A DNA stretch of 64,000 bases. Source: Symbiodinium natans (lineage: Eukaryota > Sar > Dinophyceae > Suessiales > Symbiodiniaceae). The position numbers and the translations under genes are program-made. The notes under the pieces were generated by a model. It saw nothing but the letters and a program-made list of their open reading frames with translations. It did not search any database and was not told where the DNA came from. Numbering within the stretch: position 1 is the first letter of the stretch; each line of letters starts with the position of its first letter. The stretch is taken from positions 161,501 to 225,500 of the forward strand of contig CAJNDS010002451.1 in the NCBI GenBank assembly GCA_905221605.1. Direction: 5' to 3'. Positions 9,381 to 22,200 of the stretch are shown here, in pieces.

Positions 9381-10225
9381 AAATGGCAGGGACACCAACG
9401 AGGAGAACTACCTGGGCGGGGAGGAAGTGCCTGCGAAGGAGGAGGAGGCGGAGGAGGAAGAGGGGGAAGAGGGAAGGGGGGCTGAGCCATCCACACCACT
9501 CACACCGCCGACGACGCCCGCCCGCCACGAGGGAACCCTTCGAGGAACCTGTCAGACGAAGAGGAGAAGCACAAAAGGGGGAAGCGGAGATTAAGAATAG
9601 GGGAGTAGGCCTTAGGGGGTTCCCAAGTCATGCCGCTGTCGTGGGGGCCGTGCATTAATCCAGCCCTGCACAAGGAAGCCACAAAGGAGGCAACTAGGGG
9701 GGTGTGACTTGTAGGGTCTTTCCCTCGGGGTAGCGAGTCGTAGTGGTGAACAGGGCTCTTTGAACAACGTGCAGCACAAGTTGGACATGGGCATGGGGTG
9801 TAGCGTAGGGGGGCCTGTTCGGTTACTAGGGAACTAGGGAATTGGGGGCAGGCACACAGTCCAACCTAGAGCGGCCTGCAGAGCCGAGTTTCACGATTGG
9901 CCCGCAGAACAGAACAGGTTGGGCACAAACACAGTGGGGTGCTGAGGTTAGGGGTGGTTTCGTGCCTTAGTGCTGTTGTTCGGAACGGAATGTACTGTAA
10001 TGCTGTTGTTTGGGGCAAGTTCCAGCCTGAAAGGGTCAACACTGCAACGTCTCACAGGCAGACGTGGTGTGAGGAGGGAAGGACACCCGGGGGGGAACAT
10101 ACTCTGATGTGGGAAGGGGGGAAGGGTACTTAGCACGCAATCTCACATCACTGTCTCCCACCGAACCTAAGCACCGCTCCGGAAACAGGGGCGGGCGATG
10201 ACGCCCGGGGGCTCCGGCCTGCACG
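9381..10225. other. Spacer, no recognised gene
   Basis: Open frames continue on both strands because of high GC to about 9660. After that I see nothing recognisable. Short direct motifs around 'gctgttgttcgg' at 9970-10015 are duplicated. Confidence 0.4.
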
Positions 10226-10322
10226 GCCTCCGAAAGAAAGAAAGAAAGAGAGAAAGAAAGAGAAAGAAGAAAGAGAAAGAAAGATAAAGAAAGAGAAAGA
10301 AAGAGAAAGAAAGAGAAAGAGA
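10226..10322 (+). repeat. (GAAA)n/(GAAAGA)n purine microsatellite
   Basis: Nearly pure G/A strand with period 4-6. On the minus strand it makes a spurious S/L/F-rich frame. Confidence 0.95.
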
Positions 10323-10365
10323 ATGGACATTTTCTCGAGCGTAGGTTTTCAAACACATTGACGTA

Positions 10366-10520
10366 CCATGGTTGTACTACTAAAGGACGATTTTGGAGGG
10401 GAAGGGAGGGGCCTAAAAGCACGCGTGTACAACTGCAGAGACCCGTATAGGTGCGACGTTTGTACTACAAAAGGACGATTTTCAAGGGGACGGGTACAAA
10501 AGGACGATTTTATTGGGGAA
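10366..10520 (+). repeat. TTTGTACTACAAAAGGACGAT interspersed repeat, cluster 1
   Basis: Short palindromic core TTGTACTACAA followed by AGGACGATTTT. It occurs two or three times here and, in reverse orientation, at 21755-21995. Confidence 0.6.
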
Positions 10521-10639
10521 GGCGCGCGTACAACCGCTTGGACCCATAGAGTTGTGATATCCCTTTCCGAATAAGACAGAGGACTCCCCAAATCGGAAGA
10601 ATCGATATAGAATACAACAAAAATACCTTGTCTAAAAAA

Positions 10640-11560
10640 TCGAAGCAATGATCGAATACAAAACCGGCTATGCCATGTTTTCGATTTTACTTAGATGTTT
10701 TCGACTTTTCAATTGCTGTCTGCTTGTGTTCGATTGTTTGCCGATTTTTTTCTCAGATGTTTTTCGGGTTTTTTTCCGCGAAAACATCGCCGAGAAATCG
10801 GTCCGCGTGTGGGCAGATGTTTTAGATTTTCCCCGATTCTGTTTCGATTCTTGATCGATTTTTTGCTTTTTAGATTCCTTCTGAAATCCTCTGTCTTACA
10901 AGGGAAAGGTACATCATAACCATAGAGGCACTAGATGACCATCAATAATGTATACAAGGACGACGATCGATTGGTAGGCGGGCGGGCGGGCAGGGAGGGG
11001 CGCGCGCGGCGGGCGGAGTGTGCCGCCAAAAGCAAAAAAAAACCCCACACAGTGATGGGGGGAAGGAAGCGTACAATTGCCCAGCAGGCCAATATGTTCG
11101 AGCGACAAAGGCGTTCTTCCTACCTGGAGTTTCGGGTACCCAAAACAGAGCATAATTAGCTTAGAAACCGACATAAATTGACCATTTGAGAGACAAGCTG
11201 CTTCAAAGGATTTCTGGACTGTTGTGCGATACTTTAAACCTTAACCCTTCTACAACCCTATAAAGCTTTATAAAGCCCTTCTATAAACTACCCTAAGCCC
11301 ATAGAAACCCCTTCTAAACCCGTACAAAGCCCTGAACGCTAAATGCTAGGACGTCGGGAGGAGCAAAGACCTTGCTAGACTGGAATCGCCTCAGAGCCTG
11401 CTGGCGCTTTAGTTTGAGGGGTTGCTGGGTTTAGGGTAGTTGGAACAGGGCCGTAGATTGCCGCGAGGTTTTCGGCAATCTATGGCCTGTCCGCGAGGTT
11501 TCCGGCATTTCAGGGCTTATGGGGGGGCGGGGGTGGGGAGGGGGGGATAAGAACGTCATT
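10640..11560. other. T-rich then mixed spacer
   Basis: 10640-10910 is T-rich with repeated TCGATT/TTTTC words. 11225-11345 holds degenerate CCCTATAAAG/CCCTAAA-like words. No gene recognised. Confidence 0.45.
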
Positions 11561-11571
11561 CATATTGCGTC

Positions 11572-11780
11572 CATGCCCAAAGCACTGGTATTTACAGCGT
11601 TTCCGCCTCTACAACATATGCAAGGATGTGGAACAAGAAATCTGCCACAAGCGTCCATACCTTTCGCGACCATGCCCAAAACACTGGTATTTTACAGCGT
11701 TTATTGCCGAAAAAACACTGGTATCTGCAGCGTTTTCGCCTCTTTGTACAACATGTTGGGCAAGGATGTGGAACAAAAAG
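11572..11780 (+). repeat. Imperfect tandem duplication
   Basis: The phrase CCCAAARCACTGGTATTT followed by ACAGCGTTT...CGCCTCT...ACAACAT...AAGGATGTGGAAC appears at 11577-11638 and again, expanded, at 11670-11775. Confidence 0.6.
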
Positions 11781-12011
11781 TGGACGTATAGAAACCATCT
11801 CGGGTCTTGCACTCCTATGCAGTTCTTTCAGCATTTGTGCAAAGTACTCTGATCTTCCCAGCACGGCAATGCGAGGATAGAAAGAAGTCGACGCTGAAGT
11901 ACGATGTCAATTAACCACAATGCCTCAAATTGAGTATAAATCGAAGTATGTTTTTGGAGACGGCGCCTCTAAGAGGCCGTGCGAGTAACCACAATTTCTG
12001 GGCTCGGGGTG

Positions 12012-12041
12012 GGGTTGGGGGGGGGGGGGGGGGGGGGGGGT
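12012..12041 (+). repeat. Poly-G run
   Basis: About 30 nearly uninterrupted G residues. It may be inexact in assembly. Confidence 0.9.
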
Positions 12042-12127
12042 GACTTGGGACTTCACACCTGCAACTCCAAAGCCTGAACCCCTAATCCCCAAAGGCCTAA
12101 ACCCTTGCTGTTTAATTCGGGGTTTAT

Positions 12128-12603
12128 AAGCAAAACGCGCCCGCGCCTAGGCGAGAGCGCAATTTCAAGCAAAAAATGTGTCCGAAACTTCAAAACGACA
12201 CCCCCGAGAAAAAAACACAACAAACAAACGATCCTTAAACCCAAAAGAATAGTCCAAGCAGTGCAAACCCAAATCCTGAAACCTGAACCCTAAACTTTGA
12301 ACCTTGAACCCTGAAGAAAAAATCAACTTGAGGCCACTTTCAGGATCCAGTGCACAAGTCTGTTGGGTTACAACCAAGGCACAATTCCAGAAAATCATGC
12401 CTGCGCTGTGGCGAGAGCACTATTTCGAACCTGAACTGCCGGAGCCATAGCGCAGAAAAAACTTCCCGAACCGAAAATCGCCATTTGAAAGTTCAACATG
12501 GGGAATGAGCAAAACGTGCCCGCGCCTAGGCGAGAGCGCAAATTCGAGCAAAAAACGAGTCCAAAACTTCAAAAAAAATGGACCCCTGGAAAAAAACAAC
12601 AAA
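12128..12603 (+). repeat. Diverged direct repeats (GCAAAACGYGCCCGCGCCTAG family)
   Basis: 12128-12225 and 12508-12602 share GCCCGCGCCTAGGCGAGAGC followed by a related A-rich tail. A third partial copy (GCCTGCGCTGTGGCGAGAGC) lies near 12400. Confidence 0.65.
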
Positions 12604-12609
12604 AAAAAC

Positions 12610-14190
12610 GATCAGGCTTCGAGCGAAAATGCATTTTTACGAAAAAATGACCTAACCCTTCAGTGTTTTCGAGCCCTGCAAATGCTGCGGTGATCACGAA
12701 AATGTGTGTTTTACTTTGGTTTTCAGCCCTCGACGCGAAAAATGTAAACACAGAATGTGTTCAGTCACACGGCCTCTTACGGGCGCCGCCACCATGTTTT
12801 TGTTGTTTGTTCAACCTCCTGTTTTAGGAATCCTGCCTAAACCCAGGTAAAACGCACGCTTTCGTACACCCAAACTCTATGCCCGTGTTCCGGGTAGTTA
12901 CACATGTTGAAAGTGTCTTTTTTCCCTTGATACACCGGGCTTTGGCATGGTCAAAGGTGTAAGCTGTTCAACACCACACCTTGTCCCTTTTCAGGCCTCC
13001 TATCTTTCAAGAAACCCTAAACCTTAAACCCCGTACATATTGCCAACTTGATGGTGTCAGGCTCGAGTTCCAGCTGAACCACCTGGCCCATGTACCCATG
13101 CTGATGATTATCTTGGATCTCAAAGGGGTCCTAGATTGTAGCTAGAGGACGCAAGTACATATATTCTAATTACATGGATCCTGACAGCATTGAACCCGAA
13201 CTTGCACCCCATTCCGACATCCCTAAACCCTAACCCCTCCCTTAATCCGGAATCCTCACCTCCAGTCTTAAGACTTATAAAGCCTTGATGCGCAGTTAGC
13301 CTGCATTGATACTCAAGCCTAAGCACCCTACACCCCTTGAACCCCTAAACCCTTAACCATATAGTCCGCGAACCCTAGAAGGAACAAAACTGCTGTTCTT
13401 CGAGTTGACCGTCTCCCGCATGGCAAGTGCCGCGGCAAAATCCGTCCGCTGCAGTGAAAATTTCATTGCCATTGGAGAATTATGCGGAGGACTCCTAGAG
13501 CCCCAGAACCCCGAAATCCCAAACTGGGAACCCTAGATTCTAAGCCTTTGGCGGGGTTTGGGTGTGAGGGGAGCGGAGGGGATTTAGGTTCACACAGGCT
13601 TATGCTTGGCTGTTGGTGTATACATCCACACGATAAGGGCTTTAACTAGAAGAGCAACAGCTAGCAGCTATGAGCTCACAGTTGACGGTGTTCGGGGTTA
13701 GTTGATGGGGTTCCGAAGGAAGCAAGATCCAGGAGTCGGGGTGAGGGTGTTACCGAGTGGTTCGTGATGAAAAGGCGACATTAATTGCCACCAGCAGGTG
13801 TGCTTTGAAGGTTTAGTTGTGTTTGCAGTCAAGGGAGGCTTACAGGCATTAGGGACGACGGGTGACTGAATGCTCTCACCTCCTTCTTGGGCCGACGTCT
13901 GTAGCACGGGTGTACGGACCCCTCTGACTTTTCTTGTTCCTCTGTTGTGTCGAAAGATGGGCTTTCCAGTAGTCCCTAAACCGTACACAGTACAAGCCCA
14001 AACTCCACATTTAAGTTTTGAAGCTTTGCGCGGCGCAGGACTTTGCATTTTTGTCGGCCTTGCTCCCGTGATCATGCTTGCTATCCACGGGATACATAGC
14101 TGGGCTGCCCCTTGAATGCACGTGGCCGCGTTGAATGCGTTGCATGCTTTGCATCTGCGGTGTAACAACCAAAACGAAGCCTCAAGCCCC
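12610..14190. other. Spacer with unrecognised open frames
   Basis: Contains scattered CCCTAAA-like words (13010, 13220, 13340). Frames of 156 aa (13698-14168, minus) and 81 aa (13870-14115, plus) overlap; neither has a recognisable domain and neither can be chosen over the other. Confidence 0.35.
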
Positions 14191-14685
14191 GAGACTTAGA
14201 CCCGAAACGCTAAGCCTGAACCCCCTACATCTCAAACTATGCATCCTAAACCTCAAGTCTTAAATCCTCAGCCTGAAAGGCCTTAGTCACATGAAGCCCA
14301 TTGTACGCGGGCTTGAGGTGTGCAGGCGTTAAACCATGATTGCTCTATGCAACCCCTGCCGTCACCATTGAATTGATGGAGTTTTGGGTTTACGATATAG
14401 GTTCCGGATCTTGAGGTTCGGGTCTCGGGTAAGATTTAAGTATTAGGTTATGGGTCAGAGGTTCTTTGACTGAGCAGGGAGGAAAATGAGGATGGTTTCG
14501 GCACTGATCCGGTTGCGCCTTGGCAGATGATTTTCCAATCATCTTCATTACGTTCCAAAGCTGAAGCCTAGAGTTTTCATGACTATGTAAACCCTTTAGG
14601 GACCTCGGGACACTTGCCTTGCGGGAAGGGTCTTCGCGCCGGTGCTGTAGTTTTCGCGGTCTAGCATTCGTTTTCGCGGTCAAGC

Positions 14686-14945
14686 ACCAACATGTGGCGG
14701 ACAAGCACCAACAATTCGCAGACAAGCACCAACAAATCGCGGCCAAACACCAACAATTCGCGGACAAACACCAACAATTCGCGGATAAGCACCCGACAAA
14801 ACCAAAAAAAACCAACAATTCACGGACAAGCAACAATTCGCGGACAAGCATCAAAAATAGCACCAACAATTCGCGGACAGTCACCAACAACTCGCGGACA
14901 AACACCACCAATTCGCGGACAGGCAGCAACACTTCGTGGACAAGC
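14686..14945 (+). repeat. ~21-bp minisatellite (CACCAACAATTCGCGGACAAG)
   Basis: About a dozen imperfect units. In one frame they encode KHQQFAD repeats, and on the minus strand VRELL/CLSANCW repeats. There is no sign of a real protein, because the frame breaks at 14790-14800. Confidence 0.85.
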
Positions 14946-15144
14946 TTAAACGAGAAGTGAAATCTTTCATGATGTTATGGGGTCTAATGGGTGGATGGGT
15001 CGATATTCGATACTGGAGTAAGGAGCTCTACTAGGAATGTTTGGACTTGAGATGCGGGCTTTGTGCACAAAGGCACCGGAGCCCCAAAACGCCCCCAAGG
15101 CCCCAACAGCCCCAACAGGCCTTTGGGGCCTCGATGTATTTTGT

Positions 15145-15212
15145 CTTCAGGGTTTAGGGTTTAAGGTTTAGGGTTTAAGGTTTAGGGTTTAAGGTTTAGG
15201 GTTTAAGGTTTA
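15145..15212 (+). repeat. (TTTAGGGTTTAAGG)n G-strand tract
   Basis: Alternating TTTAGGG and TTTAAGG units, a variant-homogenised version of the telomere-like heptamer. Confidence 0.9.
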
Positions 15213-15214
15213 AG

Positions 15215-15752
15215 GTGAAGCTAAAGACATCCAGACAGGCTCCCACAAAAGGAAAAAACCCTCGGGAGCCCTCGGGATCAACAAAGCCCCACTGAAGCCA
15301 CCCCAGCAAAAGGACCCAAAACATGCCCTTCAAAAGGCTCCAAAAGGGTCCCCAAAAAGCCGAAGGCTCGGAAGGGTCCCCAAAAAGGCACCCGGGAGGG
15401 CCAAAATCCGCAAACATGCACCAAAAAAAGGCGCCCGGGAGGGTTCTAAAAAGGCCCAGGAGACACCAAAAAAAACATAGAAGTTGTATGTGGTATCATT
15501 GTTTCCCACGTGTAAACAGCTGAAAAGCCGAGTTTAAATGAATGAGTTTGGGAGGCCACGAAAGCCCCCCCCAAACCCTAAACCCTAAACCCGAAACCGC
15601 AAACCCGAAACCTAAGCCTTAAACCCTAAACCCTAAAGGCCCTGGAGGCTCCAAAAGTCCCCGGGAAGCTCGGGAGCACCAAACGGCCCCGAGACCCCAA
15701 AGGGCCTTTCCCCCAAAGTGTGACGTGTGAACCTAGCCTTCAACCCTCAGCC

Positions 15753-15784
<32 letters not shown>

Positions 15785-16480
15785 ACCCCCAACCCTCAAC
15801 CCTTAACCCTAAACCCTAAACTCGGTCAAAACCTTCGGTCCAAACGTGGTTGGGACCCAAGGTGCTGGGCTTGAGTCTCGCCCGGGAAGAATTGAGAGCT
15901 TCGTTTAACATGTCGACCTGGAGAACCGATGTACCCTCAACAAGAGGAAGTGTGCCCCTAAAATTCTTTGCGTAGTCCCTTTGGGGGTATAATAGGTCGC
16001 AGTGCACCTTCCAGTAAGGTGGGCCAGGACGACTTCGAGGCATGGAGCGCAGGATTCGGGTTTTGCGAGCTTTGGAAGGGTTTTGTCTTCAGGGCCTGGC
16101 GTTCAGTTTTATTTAGGTTTTATGCTTTAGTTTAGTTTTTAACTCTAAGCTCTAAACCCTGACCCCTCGAGTTGCGAAAGTTGTGTCTGCCCAAGTTTTT
16201 CAAGGCCATGTTGGTGACTCTTAGGCAGTTCTAAAGTGGAGTACTATTTGCTGGGAGTGGCCACGTTCGTTATCCGAGCTAGACTTGCAACCCTAACCAC
16301 AGCTTCTTAGGGCCCACACCACCAAAACACCAAACGTCACACCCTTTTCAGCACTTCTAGATTTTGGATTGTACTTTGGGACTACATTTCCCTTACTTCC
16401 TTGAAAGGAATTCCATCAAACTGCATAGCTTCAAGATGTTGATTTGCCCTAACTAACCCGAAGCCCAACTATGCCCTAAA
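15215..16480. other. Spacer with C-strand tract words
   Basis: 15220-15480 is rich in CCCCAAAAGG-like words. 15570-15640 and 15735-15830 hold CCCTAAA/CCCTCAA tracts. No gene recognised. Confidence 0.4.
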
Positions 16481-16616
16481 CCCTAAACCCTAAACCCTAA
16501 ATTTAAGAGCCTCCGGCTCAAGCCGCCGACCCCGCTGGAGCATAGTTGAGAGGTCTAAACCCGCTCGCATGGTTCGAAGATCATCCCAGCCTGCTTGGCA
16601 GAGTTTTGTGAAACGT

Positions 16617-16658
16617 TTGGGGGGGGGGTAGGTAGGGGGGGGGTGTGGGGGGGGGGTG

Positions 16659-16692
<34 letters not shown>

Positions 16693-16853
16693 GGGGTTGG
16701 GGGGTGGGGGGGGGGGACTGGGGGTGGTGGGGTGGGGGGGGGGGGGGGGGGGGGGGGGTTTTGGGGGGGGGTTGGGGGGGTGGGGTGGGTGGGGGGGGAT
16801 TTTGGGGAGGGTTGGGGGTGGGGAGGGGGGGGGGGCCCCCCCCCCCTGTGCTG
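16617..16853 (+). repeat. Long G-rich tract
   Basis: More than 200 bp of nearly pure G with T and A interruptions, ending in a C run. Strong G-quadruplex potential. All long frames here (poly-Gly, poly-Pro) are composition artefacts. Confidence 0.95.
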
Positions 16854-16869
16854 AACCGCCCCCCCGGGC

Positions 16870-16933
16870 AAGGAGGGAAAGAGGGAGTTTTCGCCTCCTC
16901 AAACCCATCCAACACGCCGCCAGGGTCGGCGGA
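16870..16933. repeat. 64-bp module adjoining telomere-like tract, copy 1
   Basis: Shares AACCCATCCAACACGCCGCC and the exact junction GGTCGGCGGA|CCCTAAA with 42934-42998. On the minus strand both copies are open and begin SADPGGVLDGF, so they could be duplicated exons. Confidence 0.75.
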
Positions 16934-17242
16934 CCCTAAACCCTAAACCCACCCTAAACCCTAAACCCTAAACCCTAAACCCTAAACCCTAAACCCTAAA
17001 CCCTAAACCCTAAACCCTAAACCCTAAACCCTAAACCCTAAACCCTAAACCCTAAACCCTAAACCCTAAACCTAACCCTAAACCCTAAACCCTAAACCCT
17101 AAACCCTAAACCCTAAACCCTAAACCCTAAACCCTAAACCCTAAACCCTAAACCCTAAACCCTAAACCCTAAACCCTAAACCCTAAACCCTAAACCCTAA
17201 ACCCTAAACCCCAAACCCTAAACCCTAAACCCTAAACCCTAA
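16934..17242 (+). repeat. (CCCTAAA)n telomere-like tract
   Basis: About 44 copies with very few variants. One of the longest tracts in the window. Confidence 0.97.
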
Positions 17243-17245
17243 GAG

Positions 17246-17437
17246 GTGGCAAATATGAGGAGCTTCTCTCTGCATCCCTTGCGTGCCACTTGCCGCTACG
17301 AAGTCTACACGGAGGCCGCTGGTGTTCGCTTGAGTCGCACGCTGCGTATTAAAGGAATTCTATCGGTTCAGGCTGCCGGGGGCAGGAAGCGTTTGCAAAT
17401 CAGAGTTTGGTCACCTGCTGTTTTCCGAGAAGCTTAG
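17246..17437 (+). CDS. Exon-like frame directly after telomere-like tract
   Basis: The frame reads EVYTEAAGVRLSRTLRIKG in its middle and ends at a stop at 17435-17437. It begins at the edge of the C-strand tract. Codon use looks coding-like but there is no family match. It may be an internal or terminal exon. Confidence 0.25.
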   Translation: MANMRSFSLHPLRATCRYEVYTEAAGVRLSRTLRIKGILSVQAAGGRKRLQIRVWSPAVFREA

Positions 17438-17584
17438 TGCGGCGTGCAGGTTGGCCAAATCGGAGTCTGAAGAAATGGTGTGGAGGCTTTAGGGGCCTAA
17501 TCCCTAAACTCTCAACCCCCAACCCTCCACCCTAAACCCTAAACTTGTGACGGGCGTGGTGCCAGAAGTATTGGGTTTTAGTAA

Positions 17585-18655
17585 AACTAAATAAATACAA
17601 GAAGAAATACAAAAAAAGTACAAACGGGGAATGCAAGAAAAATACGAGCGCAGAAAAGCCAGCCGAACAAAGTGCAAGAAAAACACACGAAAATTACAAA
17701 AAAAACACAAGCAACTTACAAGACAATACAAGAAAAATACAAAAAAAACACAAGAAAAACACAAGAAATATACAAGAAAAATACAAGAAAAATACAAGGA
17801 ACATACAAGAAAGTTACAAGAAAAATGCAAGAAAAGTACAAGAAAAACACAAGAGCAAATACAAGAAAAACACAAGAGGCGCGGAGGCGTGGGGGGGGGG
17901 GGGGGGGGCTTGTGTTTTTGTCGTATTTTTTTCGTGTTTTTTCGCGTGTTTTTTCCGTGTTTTTTCCGTATTTTTTCCGTGTTTTTTTCGTGTTTTTTCC
18001 GTGTTTTTTTCGTATTTTTTCGTATTTTTTTCGTGTTTTTCGCGGGGGTGGGGGCGGGGGGGGGGGCGGGGGGGGGGGCGGGGGGGGGGGGCGGGGGGGG
18101 GGGGCGGGGGGGGGCGGGGGGGGGGGGCGGGGGGCGGGGGGGGGGGGGGGGCCGGGGGGGAGGGGGGGAGGCGCGGAGTCGCGGGGGGTCTTGTATTTTT
18201 GTCGTATTTTTTCCGTTTTCCGTATCTTTTTCGTGTTTTTCTTGTATTTTGAAATATGCGAAAAATACGCGAAAAATACGAAAAAAACACGAAAAAACAC
18301 GGAAAAAATACGAAAACAAATACGAAAAAAATACGGAAAAAACACGGAAAAAATACGCGAAAAACACGGAAAAAACACGACAAAAACACAAGCCCCCCCC
18401 CCCCCCCCCCCCGCCCCCTCCGCCCCCCCCCGCCCCTCCCCCCCCCCCCCCCCCCCCCCCCCTTTTCCTTTGCTTGCATTTTTCTCGTATTGTTCTTGCA
18501 TTTTTCTTGTATTTTTCTTGTATTTTTTCTTGTGTTTTTCTTGCATTTTTTTTGTATTTGTCTTGCATTTTTTTTGTATTTCACCGTTGTTCCTGAATCG
18601 CTACTTGTATTTTCTCTTGAATTCATTCTTGTATTTTTCTTGTATTTTTTTTCAT
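17585..18655. repeat. Nested inverted repeat of A/T-rich arms and poly-G/poly-C tracts
   Basis: Outer arms: (ACAAGAAAAAT)-type words at 17585-17880 and their complement at 18465-18655. Inner arms: TTTTTTCCGTGTTTTTTC words at 17909-18043 and their complement at 18251-18393. G runs lie at 17893-17907 and 18044-18190, and a C run at 18394-18463. Frames across it (K/T-rich, poly-Gly) are artefacts of the repeat. Confidence 0.9.
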
Positions 18656-18719
18656 TCTGCTGGGGGGTCAATACTTCCGAGACGCGCTCCTCACAACCCT
18701 AAACCCTAAACCCTAAACT

Positions 18720-19949
18720 TCACCCAAACCGCACTCAAAGGGTCCGAGTCTGGCGCAACCTGCGCAGGAGAGCGACTGCGCAAGGGCAGGCAAGACATGG
18801 CTGTCTGCTCATCTTATTGCTTATCACCCAACTGTCCAAACACTAAGCCTAAAGGCTTAGGGGTTTAGGCTTTAGGGTTTAGGGTTCAAGGTTGAGGGTT
18901 CTGAGGCCCTTCGCTCGTTGTGTTTTGGGAGCTTGCTTGTCGCCAGCGCCTGTCCCTTGCGACGGGCGTCGATGGAAGTGCAGGATCAGACTTCACTGGG
19001 AATTTTCGGTTTTAGGGCTAACTGTAGGGTTTTGTCAGGGCTTGGAGTTTATCACCTTCACCTCTTACGTCTCCAAAGCCTCCGCTGCTCTTCGTATCCT
19101 TTGAGTCTTCGGGGCGTTGAGGTTGTGATTGTGGTGAGTTCAGGCAAACAACTTTTGGGATGCATGGAGCAAGGGGGGTCATGCAGCTGATCCTAGATTT
19201 ATAGGGTTTGGGTTAGGGTTTACGCTTTAGGGCTTGGCGTACACACCCTTTCTGCGGGTGTGAGGGAGGACAGGGTGATGCTTTGGGCAACATAAACCTC
19301 ATCCAGGTCCCAACGGCCATCTGTTTTGGGAACTCAAAGTTGCATTAACACCCACGGTTCAGCTTCAAAGCGGTCTTGCAGTCTCATCAGCATGCGCTGC
19401 GTCACCAGCATCCCGCACATGAGCAACATACTCGCCAGCTCGAGCATCACAACCTCATGACCTCGAGAGAAATAGATCTCAACAATTAGGGGTACTTACG
19501 GGAACCTCTAGGCAAACCCAGCCCTAAGCCGTAACCCCAAGCCCCCAAACCGAACCCCCAAAATCCCCAACCCTACGACACTTCCTTGCTCGGAGGCTTG
19601 CAAGAAGTCTCAGCGGAGACGGGCGTGCCTTTGCCCCCTGCCACTGAAAGATCCCTTGGTCATGGGACTTAGCCAGGCCAGGGTTTCGTGCAGGTTTAGG
19701 GTTTGGGCTTGGGATCTAGGGTTTAGGGTTTAGGGTTTATGTTTTAGGCCGAAGGGCTTTAAATTTCGGGTCATCTGCCTTGACCGCTTCTCTTGCACTC
19801 CCCACTACCCCATTGCCGGCCACCACAACACATCTACACAAACATTCGTATGTGCGCGCACGAGTCTTAAAGTTAAAGTGACTGTTAAAGTGTAAGCCCC
19901 CGCAATCTCACACCTTAGCCCTTCCTCGACCCTAGACCCCAACTTGGCT
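18720..19949. other. Spacer with short G-strand tracts
   Basis: TTTAGGG words occur at 18850-18900, 19200-19235 and 19695-19745. Open frames of up to 90 aa near 18892-19190 have no recognisable domain. Confidence 0.4.
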
Positions 19950-20076
19950 TACTTGGAGGTTCATGGTCTGAGGAATCTCAGGGTACGTACAAGCCCCTTA
20001 AGTTCCCTAGTATGGTTATAAGTACAGTTATAAGTACAGATATCATTGGTTATTAAGTACCATGAACCTCCAAGTA
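19950..20076. mobile_element. MITE family B, copy 1 (TA-flanked palindrome)
   Basis: Terminal inverted repeats TA-CTTGGAGGTTCATGGT and its complement ACCATGAACCTCCAAG-TA, 127 bp in all. TA at both ends fits a Tc1/mariner-type target duplication. The second full copy is 60497-60640. Confidence 0.75.
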
Positions 20077-20754
20077 CCCCTAAATCCGGGCAAGCTGGTA
20101 GTGAGGTTGCAGTGCTCCAGCTGCCGAACTACAGAAGTCTGTCAGCGGCATGCTGATTGGGAGGCAGTGCTTGCAACTTTCTGGTTTAGGGTTTCGGGTG
20201 TGACATGTAGGGTTAGAGGAACCCCGATAGGGTCACAAGCAACTTTAACAGCTTTCTTGCCCTGTACTATAGATACCCACCACCGCCCTGCCACCCCACA
20301 ACCTACACCATGCAAGCCTTAGTCCCCAACCCCCAAACCCTAGTCCTCTGTTGATATCTCGAGTTTGACCCATGAACCGGCCTGTCCTGCACCTCGAAAA
20401 CTCAGGCAGTCCAAAAACCTCAAGAAGTTAGGGTTTAGAGTTTAGGGTGGGGGTTGGACAAACGCGCCCAGGTTGCTTCCTTAGGGACGTTAGGTTATTT
20501 CTAGGTCGCCAGAGCTCCAAGGAAAACATTTCCGTTCAGCCATGAACCTGCATGCCAGGATGTGCACAAGCCGCCCCTCAGACTCGTGGCCTACATCACG
20601 TTGCATGGCCGTTCCTCGGTGCCGAGCGACTGGTATGTTCTCTTGACATCTGAAGCCCTGCGTAATGTAGTCTAGTAACCGCAAGCCTTAACGCCGAGGG
20701 CTTAAACCCTGAACTGGAAAGCAGTGCAGCAGGGTGGGTAGGGGTGGGGCTGGG
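20077..20754. other. Spacer
   Basis: Short telomere-like words near 20180 and 20430. No gene recognised. Confidence 0.4.
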
Positions 20755-21440
<686 letters not shown>

Positions 21441-21754
21441 GGAGGTGCCTGCCCCAAACCGCAAGCCCGTTCAGGCGACAGTCGCTCCTTCAACGTTGTT
21501 GCAGCAGGAGCCGTGGCTTGGGATTTGGGTCTTGCGTTTGAGGTCCATGCTGCTGGAAATAAGACACTTCGTATGGTTCTAGGAAATTTTCCCCACGTCA
21601 ATGTGTGGGGTTTTTGTGTTTGGGGCCGCGCTTCGCCACCCGTCGCTGCCGCCTGTCGCCGCCCGCCCCACCCGCCCGCGTCCCGCCCCGCCCGTGTCCT
21701 GCCCCGGCCGCGTCCCGCCCATGGGTATCCCCCCCTTTCTCCCCTTCAAAAACG

Positions 21755-21995
21755 TCTTTTTGTAGTACAAACTTAGTACCTGTATGTGTTGCTGCGGTTG
21801 TCGACGCGCGCCCTCCCCTTTAAAATCTATGTGTCGCTGCGGTTGTCGGTGCGCCCTTTTGGCCCCCCCCCCCCTCCCCTTTAAACTCGCTGTCCGTTTG
21901 TAGTACAAATGTAGTACTTTTGCCTGTCTCTGCGGTTGTCGGCGCGCGCTTTTGAGGCCCCTTTTACATCGTCTTTTTGTAGTACAAACGTAGTA
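21755..21995 (-). repeat. TTTGTAGTACAAA interspersed repeat, cluster 2
   Basis: Three copies of CTTTTTGTAGTACAAACGTAGTACC or variants, separated by GCTGCGGTTGTCGRCGCGC words. Reverse orientation relative to 10366-10520. Confidence 0.7.
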
Positions 21996-22144
21996 CCGGA
22001 AATCTCCGCCTCGAAACCTCGCAAAAATCGTGGGAGTCGAATTCTTGACGCTCGAAAACCTCGCAAATATCGTAGCAATCGAATTCCGCACGCTGGAAAA
22101 CCTCGCAAATATCGTTGAATCAAATGCCGCACGCTTGACAGGCG

Positions 22145-22200
22145 GGCTAAACCCTAGACCCTAAACCCTGAACCCTAAACCCTAAACCCTAAACCCTTTT
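22145..22200 (+). repeat. (CCCTAAA)n short tract
   Basis: About 7 units with variants. Confidence 0.9.

Noticed and set aside
13698-14168. 156-aa minus-strand gene
   Set aside because: Overlaps an equally plausible + frame and lacks any recognisable motif.
14390-14932. 180-aa frame with VRELL and CLSANCW repeats
   Set aside because: Read-through of the 21-bp minisatellite.
16934-17242. True chromosome end
   Set aside because: The tract is interstitial with unique sequence on both sides, like dozens of others in the window.
16490-18709. Gly-, Pro- and Lys/Thr-rich frames
   Set aside because: Produced by poly-G/poly-C tracts and A/T palindrome arms; no non-repetitive coding part.
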